Shown: in pieces, positions 53,358-62,208 of the stretch
Position numbering within the stretch: position 1 is the stretch's first letter
Layout of the letters: the number at the start of each line of letters is the position of its first letter
Source: Sweltsa coloradensis
Taxonomy: Eukaryota > Arthropoda > Insecta > Plecoptera > Chloroperlidae
Length of the DNA: 64,000 bases
NCBI GenBank assembly: GCA_024449915.1
Contig: JAMZAV010000909.1
Coordinates: forward strand, 1-64,000
Reading direction: 5' to 3'
The notes under the pieces: generated by a model
Told to the model about the DNA's origin: nothing
What the model saw: only the letters and a program-made list of their open reading frames with translations
The model's database searches: none
Position numbers and translations under genes: made by a program

Positions 53358-53506
53358 CTTGACCCTAGTTTCGGGGAGTAAAATTTTTCCCTACATATTA
53401 GATCATGTTTGCGAGATGTTTTTTACCCTTTTCCTCGCATTTTATCCAATTAGCTGAGCCAAGCCAAGCTCTTTGCCAAATTCTACCCCGGGCCAAGACC
53501 GGGAAA
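53358..53506 (-). mobile_element. SINE-A 5' part, second subtype
   Basis: CCCTAGTTTCGGGGAGTAAA to CCGGGCCAAGACCGGG. The hairpin region is duplicated as GAGCCAAGCCAAGC. Confidence 0.85.
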
Positions 53507-53817
53507 AAATTGAATATGGGAGAAGATTTAGAAATGTATCCATACAAACTTTCAAACAATTTGTAATACCCATCATCATAGCACAAGTCTAGTCTTATAT
53601 CAGTAACTGCCATGTTTGACTATCTTAACCGACGAGCGTTTCGTAGCCTCTAAACCGTGAAATGGGAAACGAAATAAAATATCTTCTCTAGTTTCTGGTC
53701 TACTTGTTAATGGGCCAATTACTTTCAAATCATCTGCTATAATTTACCACCTTATGATGGGCTACCGGCTAATTAATTAAATTATAAACGCTGTCCAAAA
53801 ATGAAAACTGTTCTTAA
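53507..53817. other. No gene recognised
   Basis: Single-copy-looking, no motif. Confidence 0.5.
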
Positions 53818-53916
53818 GCACGACGACGACATACTGACACTGTTCTCCACATGCCTTCTAGATATTTTAGCTAGTTTATTCTTTGCCTGCCTGTCCATGC
53901 GAATAGTGTTGATTGT
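53818..53916. repeat. Diverged copy of the duplicated unique segment
   Basis: GCACGACGACGACATACTG, CACATGCCTTCTAGATATT and GCCTGTCCATGCGAATAG correspond to parts of 50205-50300 and 52180-52275. An older relative of the segmental duplication. Confidence 0.6.
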
Positions 53917-54303
53917 TTAGTTTATTTGGATTAGGGACGCGTCAACCGTTAGGTTGTAATGCGCCTCTCTAGCCTAGGGGATATGGGGAGGAGGGGCCCA
54001 TGCTGGTCAGAACCAGCCACGGGTATAAGGGGAGGAAAGTGGGGTTCTCACAACGCGGTCGTCATTGTCTTTGTTATCGTTCGTGGTGTCATTGTCGTCA
54101 TCGTCGTCGAAGGGTCGTCAAGGGAATGGGACAAGGTGTACGATGACGATTGCCAGAGCTCGTCTCTAGATTTGGGGTGTAATATACTACCATACTACCT
54201 TTCTTACTAGCTGTAGTTTGTGAGGTGGACTTTTTCTCTTGAATCGCCTTTTACGATTAGCAGAGCCATGCTCAGGGCCAATTCTACCCCAGACCCAGAC
54301 GGG
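53917..54303 (-). mobile_element. SINE-A full-length copy
   Basis: AGTTTATTTGGATTAGGGACG to CCAGACCCAGACGGGG. Confidence 0.93.
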
Positions 54304-54410
54304 GAGACGATTGCCAGAGCTCGCTTCTTTTTTCGGGGAGTAAAATACTACCCTTCATACTAGCAGATGTTTGCGAGGTGGACTTTTTCTCTTGAATCGC
54401 CTCTTATACT
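54304..54410 (-). mobile_element. SINE-A middle fragment
   Basis: ACGATTGCCAGAGCTCGC to GAATCGCCTCTTATACTC, then the duplicated TTAGCATGCACGACG segment, as in duplication copies 1 and 2. Confidence 0.85.
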
Positions 54411-54510
54411 CTTAGCATGCACGACGAAAGGATACTGTAGCTACATACATGCCTCCCAGATATTGCAACCATCACTTTCCCTGCCAGTCCAAGTGCACAG
54501 CGTTCCAAAG
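54411..54510. repeat. Third close copy of the duplicated unique segment
   Basis: TTAGCATGCACGACGAAAGG, CATGCCTCCCAGATATTGC, CCCTGCCAGTCCAAGTGC. It is again followed by a LINE-B 3' junction, so the unit SINE-A / unique segment / LINE-B recurs. Confidence 0.85.
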
Positions 54511-56448
54511 ACGACGACGACGTGAGAAACTAGGGCGCTTCAACCAGTTAGGTCATATTGCGCCGCCTGTGAATGAAAGTAAATGAGAAGAGTTAATGCA
54601 GGTATGTTTGATGAATAGATTGTTTTCTAAGTGTATAAATAACAAAATAAATTGAAGATGAAGAAAGTAATAGCAAAATAAAAGTTATGTATGTAAATGA
54701 AAATAGAGAAAAGAAAGAAATGTGTAAGATGTGAATTAAATTTTGTTAAATAGATTACTATGGATGAGAAATTTAGATAGTTTGTCGCCGTTATCATATG
54801 ATAGAAGTTCTTCATATGATTGGGAGAGATCAAATTGCGTGCGCAAGGTATCATATTTGGTACATTCTGCTAGCATATGATGCACGGTTAAAGGTACATC
54901 ACATGTGTCACATATGGGAATAACCTTTTCTCTGGTTAAGAGATATCCGTGTGTTAGGCGTGTATGGCCTATACGAATTCTAGACAATACCACCTCTTCT
55001 CTACGTGAGAGTCGAGACGTAGGTGGACGAATTTTGTTAGTCAATGTGGGCATCACACTACGCAATTTGTTATTTTGCAACACATCCCAAGATGCTTGTT
55101 GCAAATCCAACAGTCTTTGCTTGAATCCACTCTTGACATCTGGAACGGGAACTAGATTGAAATCAACGTCGCGACGCTGGGAAGCTTCCTTAGCAGCCCG
55201 ATCAGCGTGTTCATTTCCCTCTATGCCCACGTGTCCAGGTATCCAGCAAAACTCTATTATATATACCTTAGAGGTTAGTTTTTCTAAATAGAATTGGATG
55301 TCTTGTACCAAATGATGACTAGAATACATGTGTTTTATAGCTTGAAGTGAACTTAGGCTATCTGAACACAAAAGGTATTCTCCACAACGACAACGTAGAA
55401 TGTATTTAAGAGCTTCACGGATGGCAAATAACTCTGCAGTGAAAACTGAACACACGTCGCTTAGCCTGAAACGTTCAGTTAGGGTGGAGCAATAAAAGGC
55501 ACTTCCAACCTTGTTGTCAATTTTGGAGCCATCTGTGAATACCAAAGTAAACCTTTGATGTTCATGGCAAATCTTTCTAAAGTTAATTTTGAATACACTA
55601 TCGCAAGTAGAGTTTTTATCAAAACGACAAAGGTCGAATAGAAAAATCGGCTCTGGTGTAGACCGGGGCGGGTTATTGCTAAAAACAAAATTAAAAACTG
55701 TTGGCAGATTAAATTCTATAAGATTAAACAAAAGTTTACATCTTAACCCCGTTGGAAGGGTTGCCATCGGTTTGTTATCAAAGTGTCTGACATATTCACA
55801 TTGAAAACATCATGGTTTGATGGATGGTTATTGGTTAGGCATAGATTTAATTTTTATTACGTACGTACCCATCAAGAGGTTTCGCCGTTCTGCCAAGGAG
55901 GACACACCTGACTCGGCATACAAGCTGACTACCGGGCTTGTTCGAAATGCACCAAGAGCAATACGAAGACCACAATGGTGGACAGTGTCTAGAAGTTTAA
56001 GGGTTGTGTTACTCGCTTAAGAGTATGCGAAACATCCATAGTCCATCTAGGAGCAAAACTAGAGATCCGTAAATTCTCAACATGCAAGTCCTATCTGCAC
56101 CCCACGATGATTACTGAGAACTTTCAATAGGTTGATTTTCAACATGCATTTTTTGCGTAACTCAACAACGTGGTCTTTCCAATTTAGCTTTTTGTCAAAC
56201 ACCATGCCGAGAAGACGGACATTTGTTTTGAATAGAAGTTCTACATTGTTAAACGATAGTTGTGGGTCATTTTGGATTCCTTGAAGACGGCCAAAAGTGA
56301 ATGCACTGAGTTTTTTCGGGAGAGAATCGTGTCCCCCGCTTTCTAGCCCATTCACTTATATTGTTCAATCCCATTTGCACGTGTCTTTGAGCTGTTAATA
56401 AATTTATTGATCTGAAGAAGATTCCCAGGTCATCTACAAATAAGCGTT
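54511..56448 (-). mobile_element. LINE-B, longest copy
   Basis: Non-LTR retrotransposon, 5'-truncated. From its 3' end (left): junction GACGACGACGACGTGAG; tail CAACCAGTTAGGTCATATTG; A/T-rich 3' UTR to about 54735; pol up to 56445. The right end stops inside the RT motif C region and abuts foldback element D. In sense the tail reads GGCGC, about 20 nt, GCGCC, so it can form a 3' stem-loop. RNase H within pol argues for the I/Nimb-type group rather than Jockey proper, which lacks it. The tail is GTC repeats, not poly(A). Confidence 0.92.
54736..56445 (-). pseudogene. LINE-B pol: RT C-terminus, RNase H and zinc-knuckle-like region
   Basis: Three blocks read in order on the minus strand. (1) 56445-56077: end of the RT palm and thumb, with VRLLGMVFDKKLNWKDH. 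(2) about 56010-55858: LLDTVHHCGLRIALGAFRTS and SLYAESGVSSLAERR, the usual region after the RT; it ends at a TAA. (3) 55767-54736: an intact 343-codon frame with RNase H. Its catalytic carboxylates are likely D79 (TDGS), E112 (TAELFAIREAL), D136 (CSDSLSS) and D189 (GNEHADRAAKEA). A Cys/His region follows at about 286-302 (CDTC, VHHMLAEC). The EN domain, ORF1 and most of RT are missing, and stops or frameshifts separate the blocks. A dead 5'-truncated copy, but the RNase H frame is unusually well kept. Confidence 0.9.
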
Positions 56449-56932
56449 CGCAAAGCGGCCTAGTCCCCTATTCCCCCTATTCGACCGCGTTTTTCTATTT
56501 TCCAAAATATGCTACCAAGTCAAAATATAGTGAATGGCTTTGAAACCTGGCTATTTTAGAAAATCAAAAATATTTTTTCAAATTTTCTGATCCGGTACAC
56601 GGCCAATATAGCCACCTCAAAATAATTTACAACTTCAATTCGCCAAGGCACACCATTCAACGTAGGGTGTTGTGTTTTTGTGACATTCATTTTCAACTGT
56701 TTTTCTATGGAAAGACTGAGAGAAAAAATATTTATTTTAACAACTGTCTTTTCTGCGAATTTTTTCGTTTGGCGGTATTTTTTACCGATTTGTACCGCCA
56801 AAACAAAAAAATTCGCAGGAAAGACAGTTGTTAAAATAAATATTTTTTCTCTCTGTCTTTCCATAGAAAAACAGTTGAAGATAATTGTCACAAAAACACA
56901 ACACCCTACGTTGAATGGTGTTCCTTGGATTT
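56449..56932. mobile_element. Foldback element D, both arms
   Basis: Left arm about 56485-56780 (from CGCGTTTTTCTATTTTCC); centre TTTGGCGGTATTTTTTACCG with GTACCGCCAAA; right arm about 56800-56932, the reverse complement of the adjoining left arm, cut short by a SINE-A tail. Arms of about 130 bp can pair here; the other copy (7803-8140) supplies the rest of the right arm. A full element would be about 600 bp of near-perfect palindrome without coding sequence. Confidence 0.8.
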
Positions 56933-57301
56933 TTTTTTTGTTTATTTGGATTAAGGACGCGTCAACCGTTAGGTCATAATGCACCACTCTAGCCTAAGGG
57001 GGGTGGGGAGGAGAAGCCCATGCTGGTTCAGAACCAGCCACGGGTAAGGGGAGGAAGGGGGGGGGGGTCTCACGTCGCGGTCCGTCATCGTCTTTTTCAT
57101 CGTTCGTTGTGTCATTGTCATCGTCGACGGGAAAGTCGCCAAGGGAAGGGGGAGGGGGTCCCCGACGACGATTGCCAGAGCTCGCCTCTAGTTTCGGGGA
57201 GTGATATACTCCCTTCTTTCTAGCTGATGTTTGCGAGGTGGACCTTTTCTATTAAATCGTTTTGTACAATTAGCAGAGCCATGCTCTTGGCTAATTCTAC
57301 C
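56933..57301 (-). mobile_element. SINE-A near full-length copy
   Basis: Ten T's, GTTTATTTGGATTAAGGACG to CTCTTGGCTAATTCTACC. It starts inside the arm of foldback D. Confidence 0.93.
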
Positions 57302-57405
57302 ATAGTATTTGGAAATATCAAAAGAAAAATGCTAATTTTGAACGGAAATAAATAAATATGTTTGATGTAAATTAAATTTTGGGAAATAAATTACTGTAAA
57401 TGATT
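57302..57405 (-). mobile_element. LINE-B 3' UTR fragment
   Basis: AAAGAAAAATGCTAATTTTG to AAATTACTGTAAATGATT. No tail. Confidence 0.75.
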
Positions 57406-57424
57406 ATTTTTTAGTTTATTGGTT

Positions 57425-57803
57425 TTGTTTTTTTTTTGTTTTATTTGGATTAAGGACGCGTCAACCGTTAGGTCATAATGCACCACTCTAACCTAGGGGG
57501 GGGGGAGGAGTCGCCCATGCTGGTCAGAACCAGCCACGGGTAAGGGGAGGGAGGGGGGTTTCTCGTCACGGTCATCATCGTGGCTTTGTCATGGTTCGTT
57601 GTGTCATTGTCATCGTCGGCGGGGGTCGTCAAGAGAAGGGGCCAAGTCCCCGACGACGATTGCCAGAGCTCGCCTCTAGTTTCGGGGAGTAAGATACTCC
57701 GCTCTTACTAGCTGATGTTTGCGAGGTGGAGGTTCTCTTGAATCGCCTTTTACGATTAGCGGAGCCATGCTCTGGGCCAATTCTATCCCGGGCCCAGAAG
57801 GGG
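57425..57803 (-). mobile_element. SINE-A full-length copy
   Basis: T run, GTTTTATTTGGATTAAGGACG to GGGCCCAGAAGGGGG. Confidence 0.95.
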
Positions 57804-58428
57804 GTAGAAGGACGCGTCAACCGTTAGGTCATAATGCATCACTCTAACCTAGGGGGGTGGGGGAGAGGAGTGGCCCATGCTGGTCAGAACCAGCCACGGG
57901 TAGGGGGAGGAAGGGGGGTTCTTACGTTGCCAGTGGGGGGCAGTGCCCCAATAAATTGCTTGCCCCCCCCCCCCCCCCGGTGTTAATTGCCTACCATACA
58001 CGTCATTAGTTTAACTAAAATTAAATCATCAAATCACAAATTAATTTTTGGTAATTTCTTAGGATAACATCCATAGGCCTATGTAGGTAAAACGTTATCC
58101 CTTGAGTTCGCCTTCTGCGAAAGAGCCTCCGGCGGCTGGGGCTTTGCCCCAAGTTCCAGCTGCCCGCTACTGCTTGCCCCTCTTGTGCCCCCCCCCTTAT
58201 TGTTTGTTTTCTGGTGCCGCCACTGTACGTCGCGGTCGTCATCGACTTTGTCATCGAAGTCGTCGTCGTCGGGGAACCCTCTCACTTCTCTTGAAGCTCG
58301 CCTCTAGACTCCCCTCATATACTAGCTGATGTTTGCGAGGTGGACTTTTTCTCTTGAATCTTCTTGTACTATATTAGACTATTAGCAGAGTCATGCTCTG
58401 GACCAATTCTACCCCGGGCTAAGAGAGG
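57804..58428 (-). mobile_element. SINE-A split by a hAT MITE
   Basis: 57804-57930 (AGAAGGACGCGTCAACCG to TCTTACGTTGC) and 58226-58428 (TACGTCGCGGTCGTCATCG to CGGGCTAAGAGAGG). The T-rich tail is missing. Confidence 0.9.
57931..58225. mobile_element. hAT-type MITE, 295 bp
   Basis: Ends CAGTGGGGGGCA and TGCCGCCACTG are inverted repeats with the hAT-typical CAGTGG start. Flanking 8 bp TACGTTGC (57923-57930) and TACGTCGC (58226-58233) form the target duplication, and the SINE-A consensus at that point is CACGTCGC. Contains a C16 run (57963-57978). No coding capacity. Confidence 0.8.
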
Positions 58429-58498
58429 TTCATTTAAATCAAGGTAGCGTCAACCATAAGGTCATTATGCACTTTCTAGTCTAGGGGATATGTGGAGT
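58429..58498 (-). mobile_element. SINE-A 3' end fragment
   Basis: TTTAAATCAAGGTAGCGTC to GGGGATATGTGGAG. Confidence 0.8.
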
Positions 58499-58957
58499 TT
58501 TTTTTTTTGGTTTATTTGGATTAAGGACGCGTCAACCGTTAGGTCATAATGCACCACTCTAGCCTAAGGGGGGTGGGGAGGAGGATGGGGCGCTCATGTG
58601 GTCAGAACCCAGCCACGCATGGTAAAGGGGAGGAAGGGGGGTTTCTCACGTCGCGTCGTCATCGTCTTGTCATCGTTCGTTGTGCATGTCATCGTCGCCG
58701 GGTGTGTCGGTCAGGTAAGGGAAGGGGGGTTTTTACGTTGTCATCGTCGCTCGTTCGGTTGTGTCATGTCATCGTCGCCGGGGGTTGCAAGAAGGAGGTC
58801 CCCGACGACGATTGCCAGAGCTCGCCTCTAGTTTCGGGGAGTAAGATACTCCGCTCTTTCTAGCTGATGTTTGCGAGGTGGACTTTTTCTCTTGAATCGC
58901 CTTTTACGATAAGCAGAGCCATGCTCTGGGCCAATTCTACCCCGGACCCAGACGGGG
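58499..58957 (-). mobile_element. SINE-A copy with internal duplication
   Basis: T13, GGTTTATTTGGATTAAGG to GGACCCAGACGGGGG, about 459 bp. The GGGTAAGGGAAGG / GTCATCGTCGC block occurs twice (about 58640-58715 and 58716-58790), explaining the extra length. Confidence 0.93.
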
Positions 58958-59042
58958 GGTGAGCCATGCGGGTCGGAACAGACCACGAGTAGGGGGAGGA
59001 AAGGGGGGTACTCACGTCGTGGTCGTCATTGGACTCATTGAC
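58958..59042 (-). mobile_element. SINE-A middle fragment
   Basis: GAGCCATGCGGGTCGGAAC to GTCGTGGTCGTCATTGG. Confidence 0.8.
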
Positions 59043-59392
59043 TTTTTTTAAAAGCTTTATTTAGATTAAGGGCGCGTCAACCGGTCATAATGCGCCACTT
59101 CAGCTAGCTTGGGAATATGGCGAGGAGGGGCCATGCTGGTCAGAACCAGCCACGGAAAAGATGAGGCAAGAGGGGTTCTCACATCGTGGTCGTCATCGTC
59201 GGTGTTGTCATTTCTTTGTAGGAGAAGTCGTCAAGGGAGGGAGAGGCGTCTCCGACGACGATGAAGCCAGAGGTTGCCTCTAGATTCAAGGAGTAAAATA
59301 CTCCCCTCTTTCGTGATGGTCGTTATCTCTTTCCTCGCTTCTACGCTTATCAGAACCATGTTCTGGGCTGAATTCTACTCCAGGCCATTAGA
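59043..59392 (-). mobile_element. SINE-A full-length copy, GGGCGCGTC subtype
   Basis: TTTATTTAGATTAAGGGCGCG to CTCCAGGCCATTAGAC. Lacks CGTTAGG in the core. Confidence 0.9.
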
Positions 59393-60121
59393 CCAGTGGT
59401 CACAGGTAAGAGAGTGGCTGTTATCTTGATGTACGTTACGATTTGTTCTCGGTGTAGGCCTAGCCTAGGCCAGTTTTCTTGAACACATCTGGACTGCCAA
59501 GCTCTGAGGAATATCTTGTTTGTCTAATGAGACTCACTTTTGTTGTGGAACCGTAGTGTCTTGAAGAGGAGTCTAGACCAATTTGTACGAAAATAATTTA
59601 GCAATTTACAGTCGTCACCTCATCTTGAAATGTTGTAAAAATGGTTGTCAACGTCGATGTAAATTAACAAACTTGCCTAAAAACAATTCACGTTTAATTT
59701 TATTTGTTGTGTAACAGCCTCCTTTATATTACATCACTTTAATATCCTAAGTCCTCTGGATGAAAGCACGGCCACTATAGGCTACTCATTCTATAAGGGC
59801 TTTGGAAACTTGCGTCAAGGTCTGTTTTTGAGCTGATGTCTTTCGAATATTTTTAGTGTTAATTAATGTCAATTTGTTAATGCAAAATCCTGCGAATTTG
59901 CATAATATATATTCTGAACAATTTTTTAAACTTGTAATTTCCCTTTAAATAATTGAAACTTTGGTATGTTGTTTACAAAGTGCACAATGACGAAATCAGA
60001 GAAGATTTCAACATTTCAAATATTAATTATCTTCTACACAACCTCCGAAAGTAACTACAAAAAAACTTTTTGGTGACCTATATAACTAGGAAGCTTCGCA
60101 AACGCTTTTTCAGGCGCGTTG
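59393..60121. other. No gene recognised
   Basis: Single-copy-looking, AT-rich in its second half. Confidence 0.5.
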
Positions 60122-60718
60122 TTGGATGAGCGTATGTTTTTTTAAACGAAAAAAGCGTAAAATAGCGATTTTAATAAGAAATTATTTTTCGATTGCGCTC
60201 AAATTTCACACAAATATATAAATTCACAAAATTAAGGTTCTGTGAAAAACTCATTACGATCGGATAAAGCATGTAGGTGTTAGAAGTCAAAGAATGTTTT
60301 AAAAAATAAAAATAAATCGTAAAATTGCGATTATCATAGGAAATAATTTTTCGATTGCGCTCAAATTTCAAACGAATATATTAGCCTAATTCATAAAATT
60401 AAGGTTCTGTGAAAAAATCATTACAATCGGATAGAGCATGTAGGTGTTATAAGTCGAAGAATTTTTTTTAAATCGAAAAAAATCGTAAAATGGCGATTTT
60501 AATGAAAAATAATTTTTCGATTGCGCTCAAAAACGTGTCAGTTCTAAGTTCAGAGATTTCGAAGGCCTCCAGAAAATTTCATCGCAATTGGAGAATCGGT
60601 TTAGCCAAAATCGTGCTAACAGACAGACAAAAATACAAAAAGAAAAAAAAAACATTCCGGATTTTTTTCTCCGGTGTAGTGAAATGGAATCTTCGCTTCG
60701 CTCGCTACGCTCATCCAA
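60122..60718 (-). mobile_element. Element E relative with perfect short inverted repeats
   Basis: TTGGATGAGCG (60122-60132) and CGCTCATCCAA (60708-60718) are exact inverted repeats. Read from the right it begins GGATGAGCGTAGCGAGCG, close to the start of E at 8387, and shares its TTTTTGTCTGTCTG-type block. The interior carries a tandem repeat of about 165 bp. No frame of interest. Confidence 0.75.
60160..60535. repeat. Tandem repeat of about 165 bp
   Basis: CGATTGCGCTCAAA occurs at 60190, 60352 and 60518 with matching sequence between (AAGGTTCTGTGAAAAA, GCATGTAGGTGTTA), giving two and a bit units within element E. Confidence 0.85.
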
Positions 60719-61179
60719 TTATATGACCAGTTATACGTCCTACTCAAACTAAGCAATATTTTGAAAATGCGCTCTGAACGAACGCGCTAAACTCACATTA
60801 TAACTTGACAGTCTTGCTGGTGTTTAAACCAGACAATCGTTTGTGCTTCAGAGTAATCTAGAACTGTAATCTGCATCAGAACCCGGATCGTCCAATGTAT
60901 ATCCAGCAGTATTTTAAGCAATCTTTGTTTTAAGTGGCTTGAGTGCGCGGTCGCAGAGCGCATCTCAAGTGCTTTAGAATAAGATGATCCGCATTTCTCA
61001 TGCAGGGCAGCTTTAAAATTAAATCCACAATTATTTTCACCAAGTCCTCAATGTCCATGAAAACGATTTTTTTTTGTAATCAAACAAGACCAAAATGAAA
61101 TGAAAATCACGATGGTATATTGGCATTAGATTCAAGTATACACAAAAATTAATATAGATCTATGGTAAAATTAGAGGGA
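60719..61179. other. No gene recognised
   Basis: Single-copy-looking; nothing recognised. Confidence 0.5.
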
Positions 61180-61199
61180 GGGGGGGGGGGGGGGGGGGG
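61180..61199. repeat. G20 homopolymer
   Basis: Run of 20 G's directly at the left border of a LINE-B coding fragment. Confidence 0.9.
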
Positions 61200-61574
61200 A
61201 GGCAGGAGGACGAATATTTTTAATCAGTGTGGGCATCACATTATGCAATTTATTATTTTGTACCACATCCCAAGATGCTCGTCGCAAATCCAACAATCGT
61301 TGCTTATATCCACTCTTGACATTTGGAATGGGAAATAGATGGAAATGAACGTCGCGGCGTTGGGAAGCTTCCTTAGCAGCCCGATCAGCGTGTTCATTTC
61401 CCTTTAGGCCCACGTGTCCTGGTATCCAGCAAAACTCTATGATAGAACTATTAGAGTTTAGTTCTTCTAAATAGAATTGGATGTCTTGTACCAAATGATG
61501 ACTTACATCAGTTTTATGACTTGAAGTGCGCTCAAGCTATCTGAACACAAAAGATTGTCTCCACAACGGCAATG
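61200..61574 (-). pseudogene. LINE-B pol fragment, RNase H region
   Basis: The minus-strand frame reads VQDIQFYLEELNSNSSIIEF, CWIPGHVGLKGNEHADRAAK and RRDVHFHLFPIPNVKSGYKQ, corresponding to the second half of RNase H (residues about 154-250 of the 55 kb frame). The catalytic D of HADRA is kept. Both ends truncated, joined to G20 on the left and SINE-A on the right. Confidence 0.88.
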
Positions 61575-61657
61575 TTGGCTGTTTTTTGTTTGGTTTATTT
61601 GGATTAAGGACGCGTCAACCGTTAGGTCATAATGCACCACTCTAACCTAGGGGGGGA
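61575..61657 (-). mobile_element. SINE-A 3' end
   Basis: TTTGGTTTATTTGGATTAAGG to CTAACCTAGGGGGGG. A matching 5' head appears 500 bp further on. Confidence 0.9.
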
Positions 61658-62164
61658 GACACCACCGACACTCACTCCGCAAATCTTGGATAAGGCACTT
61701 TTAGAAGTCACACCTGCAGGGTTGGCTTGATTGATAAAATCAGTTATATAACTGAGTGGGTAGACTCTAAATAAAATTTATTTATTTATTTATTTAGCAC
61801 CAAATACACAAAGCTAGCACCAGCAAATAGGCAAGGAGTGGAAGGTTTGCCTAATTTATGTCACTACAGAAACTGGTCCTAATTGATTTCTACACATGAA
61901 ATAAGCCTGCGCTAAGGTTATGCAGTGTTATGGTGAATCCAACAAAACCTTGCGTTAATATTAACGACGCGCTGGTCCCAGTAGGCCAAAATGCTACGTA
62001 AAATAGGGCCGTCTTGTTTTTCCATTGCCTGCATTAGGTGACACCGAGCGACGCCAGAACAAACCAAATAACTTACATATGAGAGAGGTTGATAACGGTA
62101 GGTATCTTTCATGGCCCATAGATTAACATAATATGTCTCCGAGTGTACAATTGGCTAAGGAGTA
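61658..62164. other. Unknown sequence between SINE-A ends
   Basis: Contains a TTTATTTATTTATTTATTTA run (about 61778) and a minus-strand 64-codon frame at 61918-62112 (VVNINARFCWIHHN). I do not recognise it; it may come from another mobile element. Confidence 0.4.
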
Positions 62165-62208
62165 GGTATACACTGTAGGCCAATTCTAAACCGGGCCCAG
62201 ACGGGGGA
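62165..62208 (-). mobile_element. SINE-A 5' head fragment
   Basis: AGGCCAATTCTAAACCGGGC to CCCAGACGGGGG. With 61575-61657 it brackets foreign sequence where the SINE-A body should be. Confidence 0.75.

Noticed and set aside
54905..55291. 128-codon + strand frame
   Set aside because: It is the antisense of the LINE-B RNase H frame, which carries the recognisable catalytic motifs.
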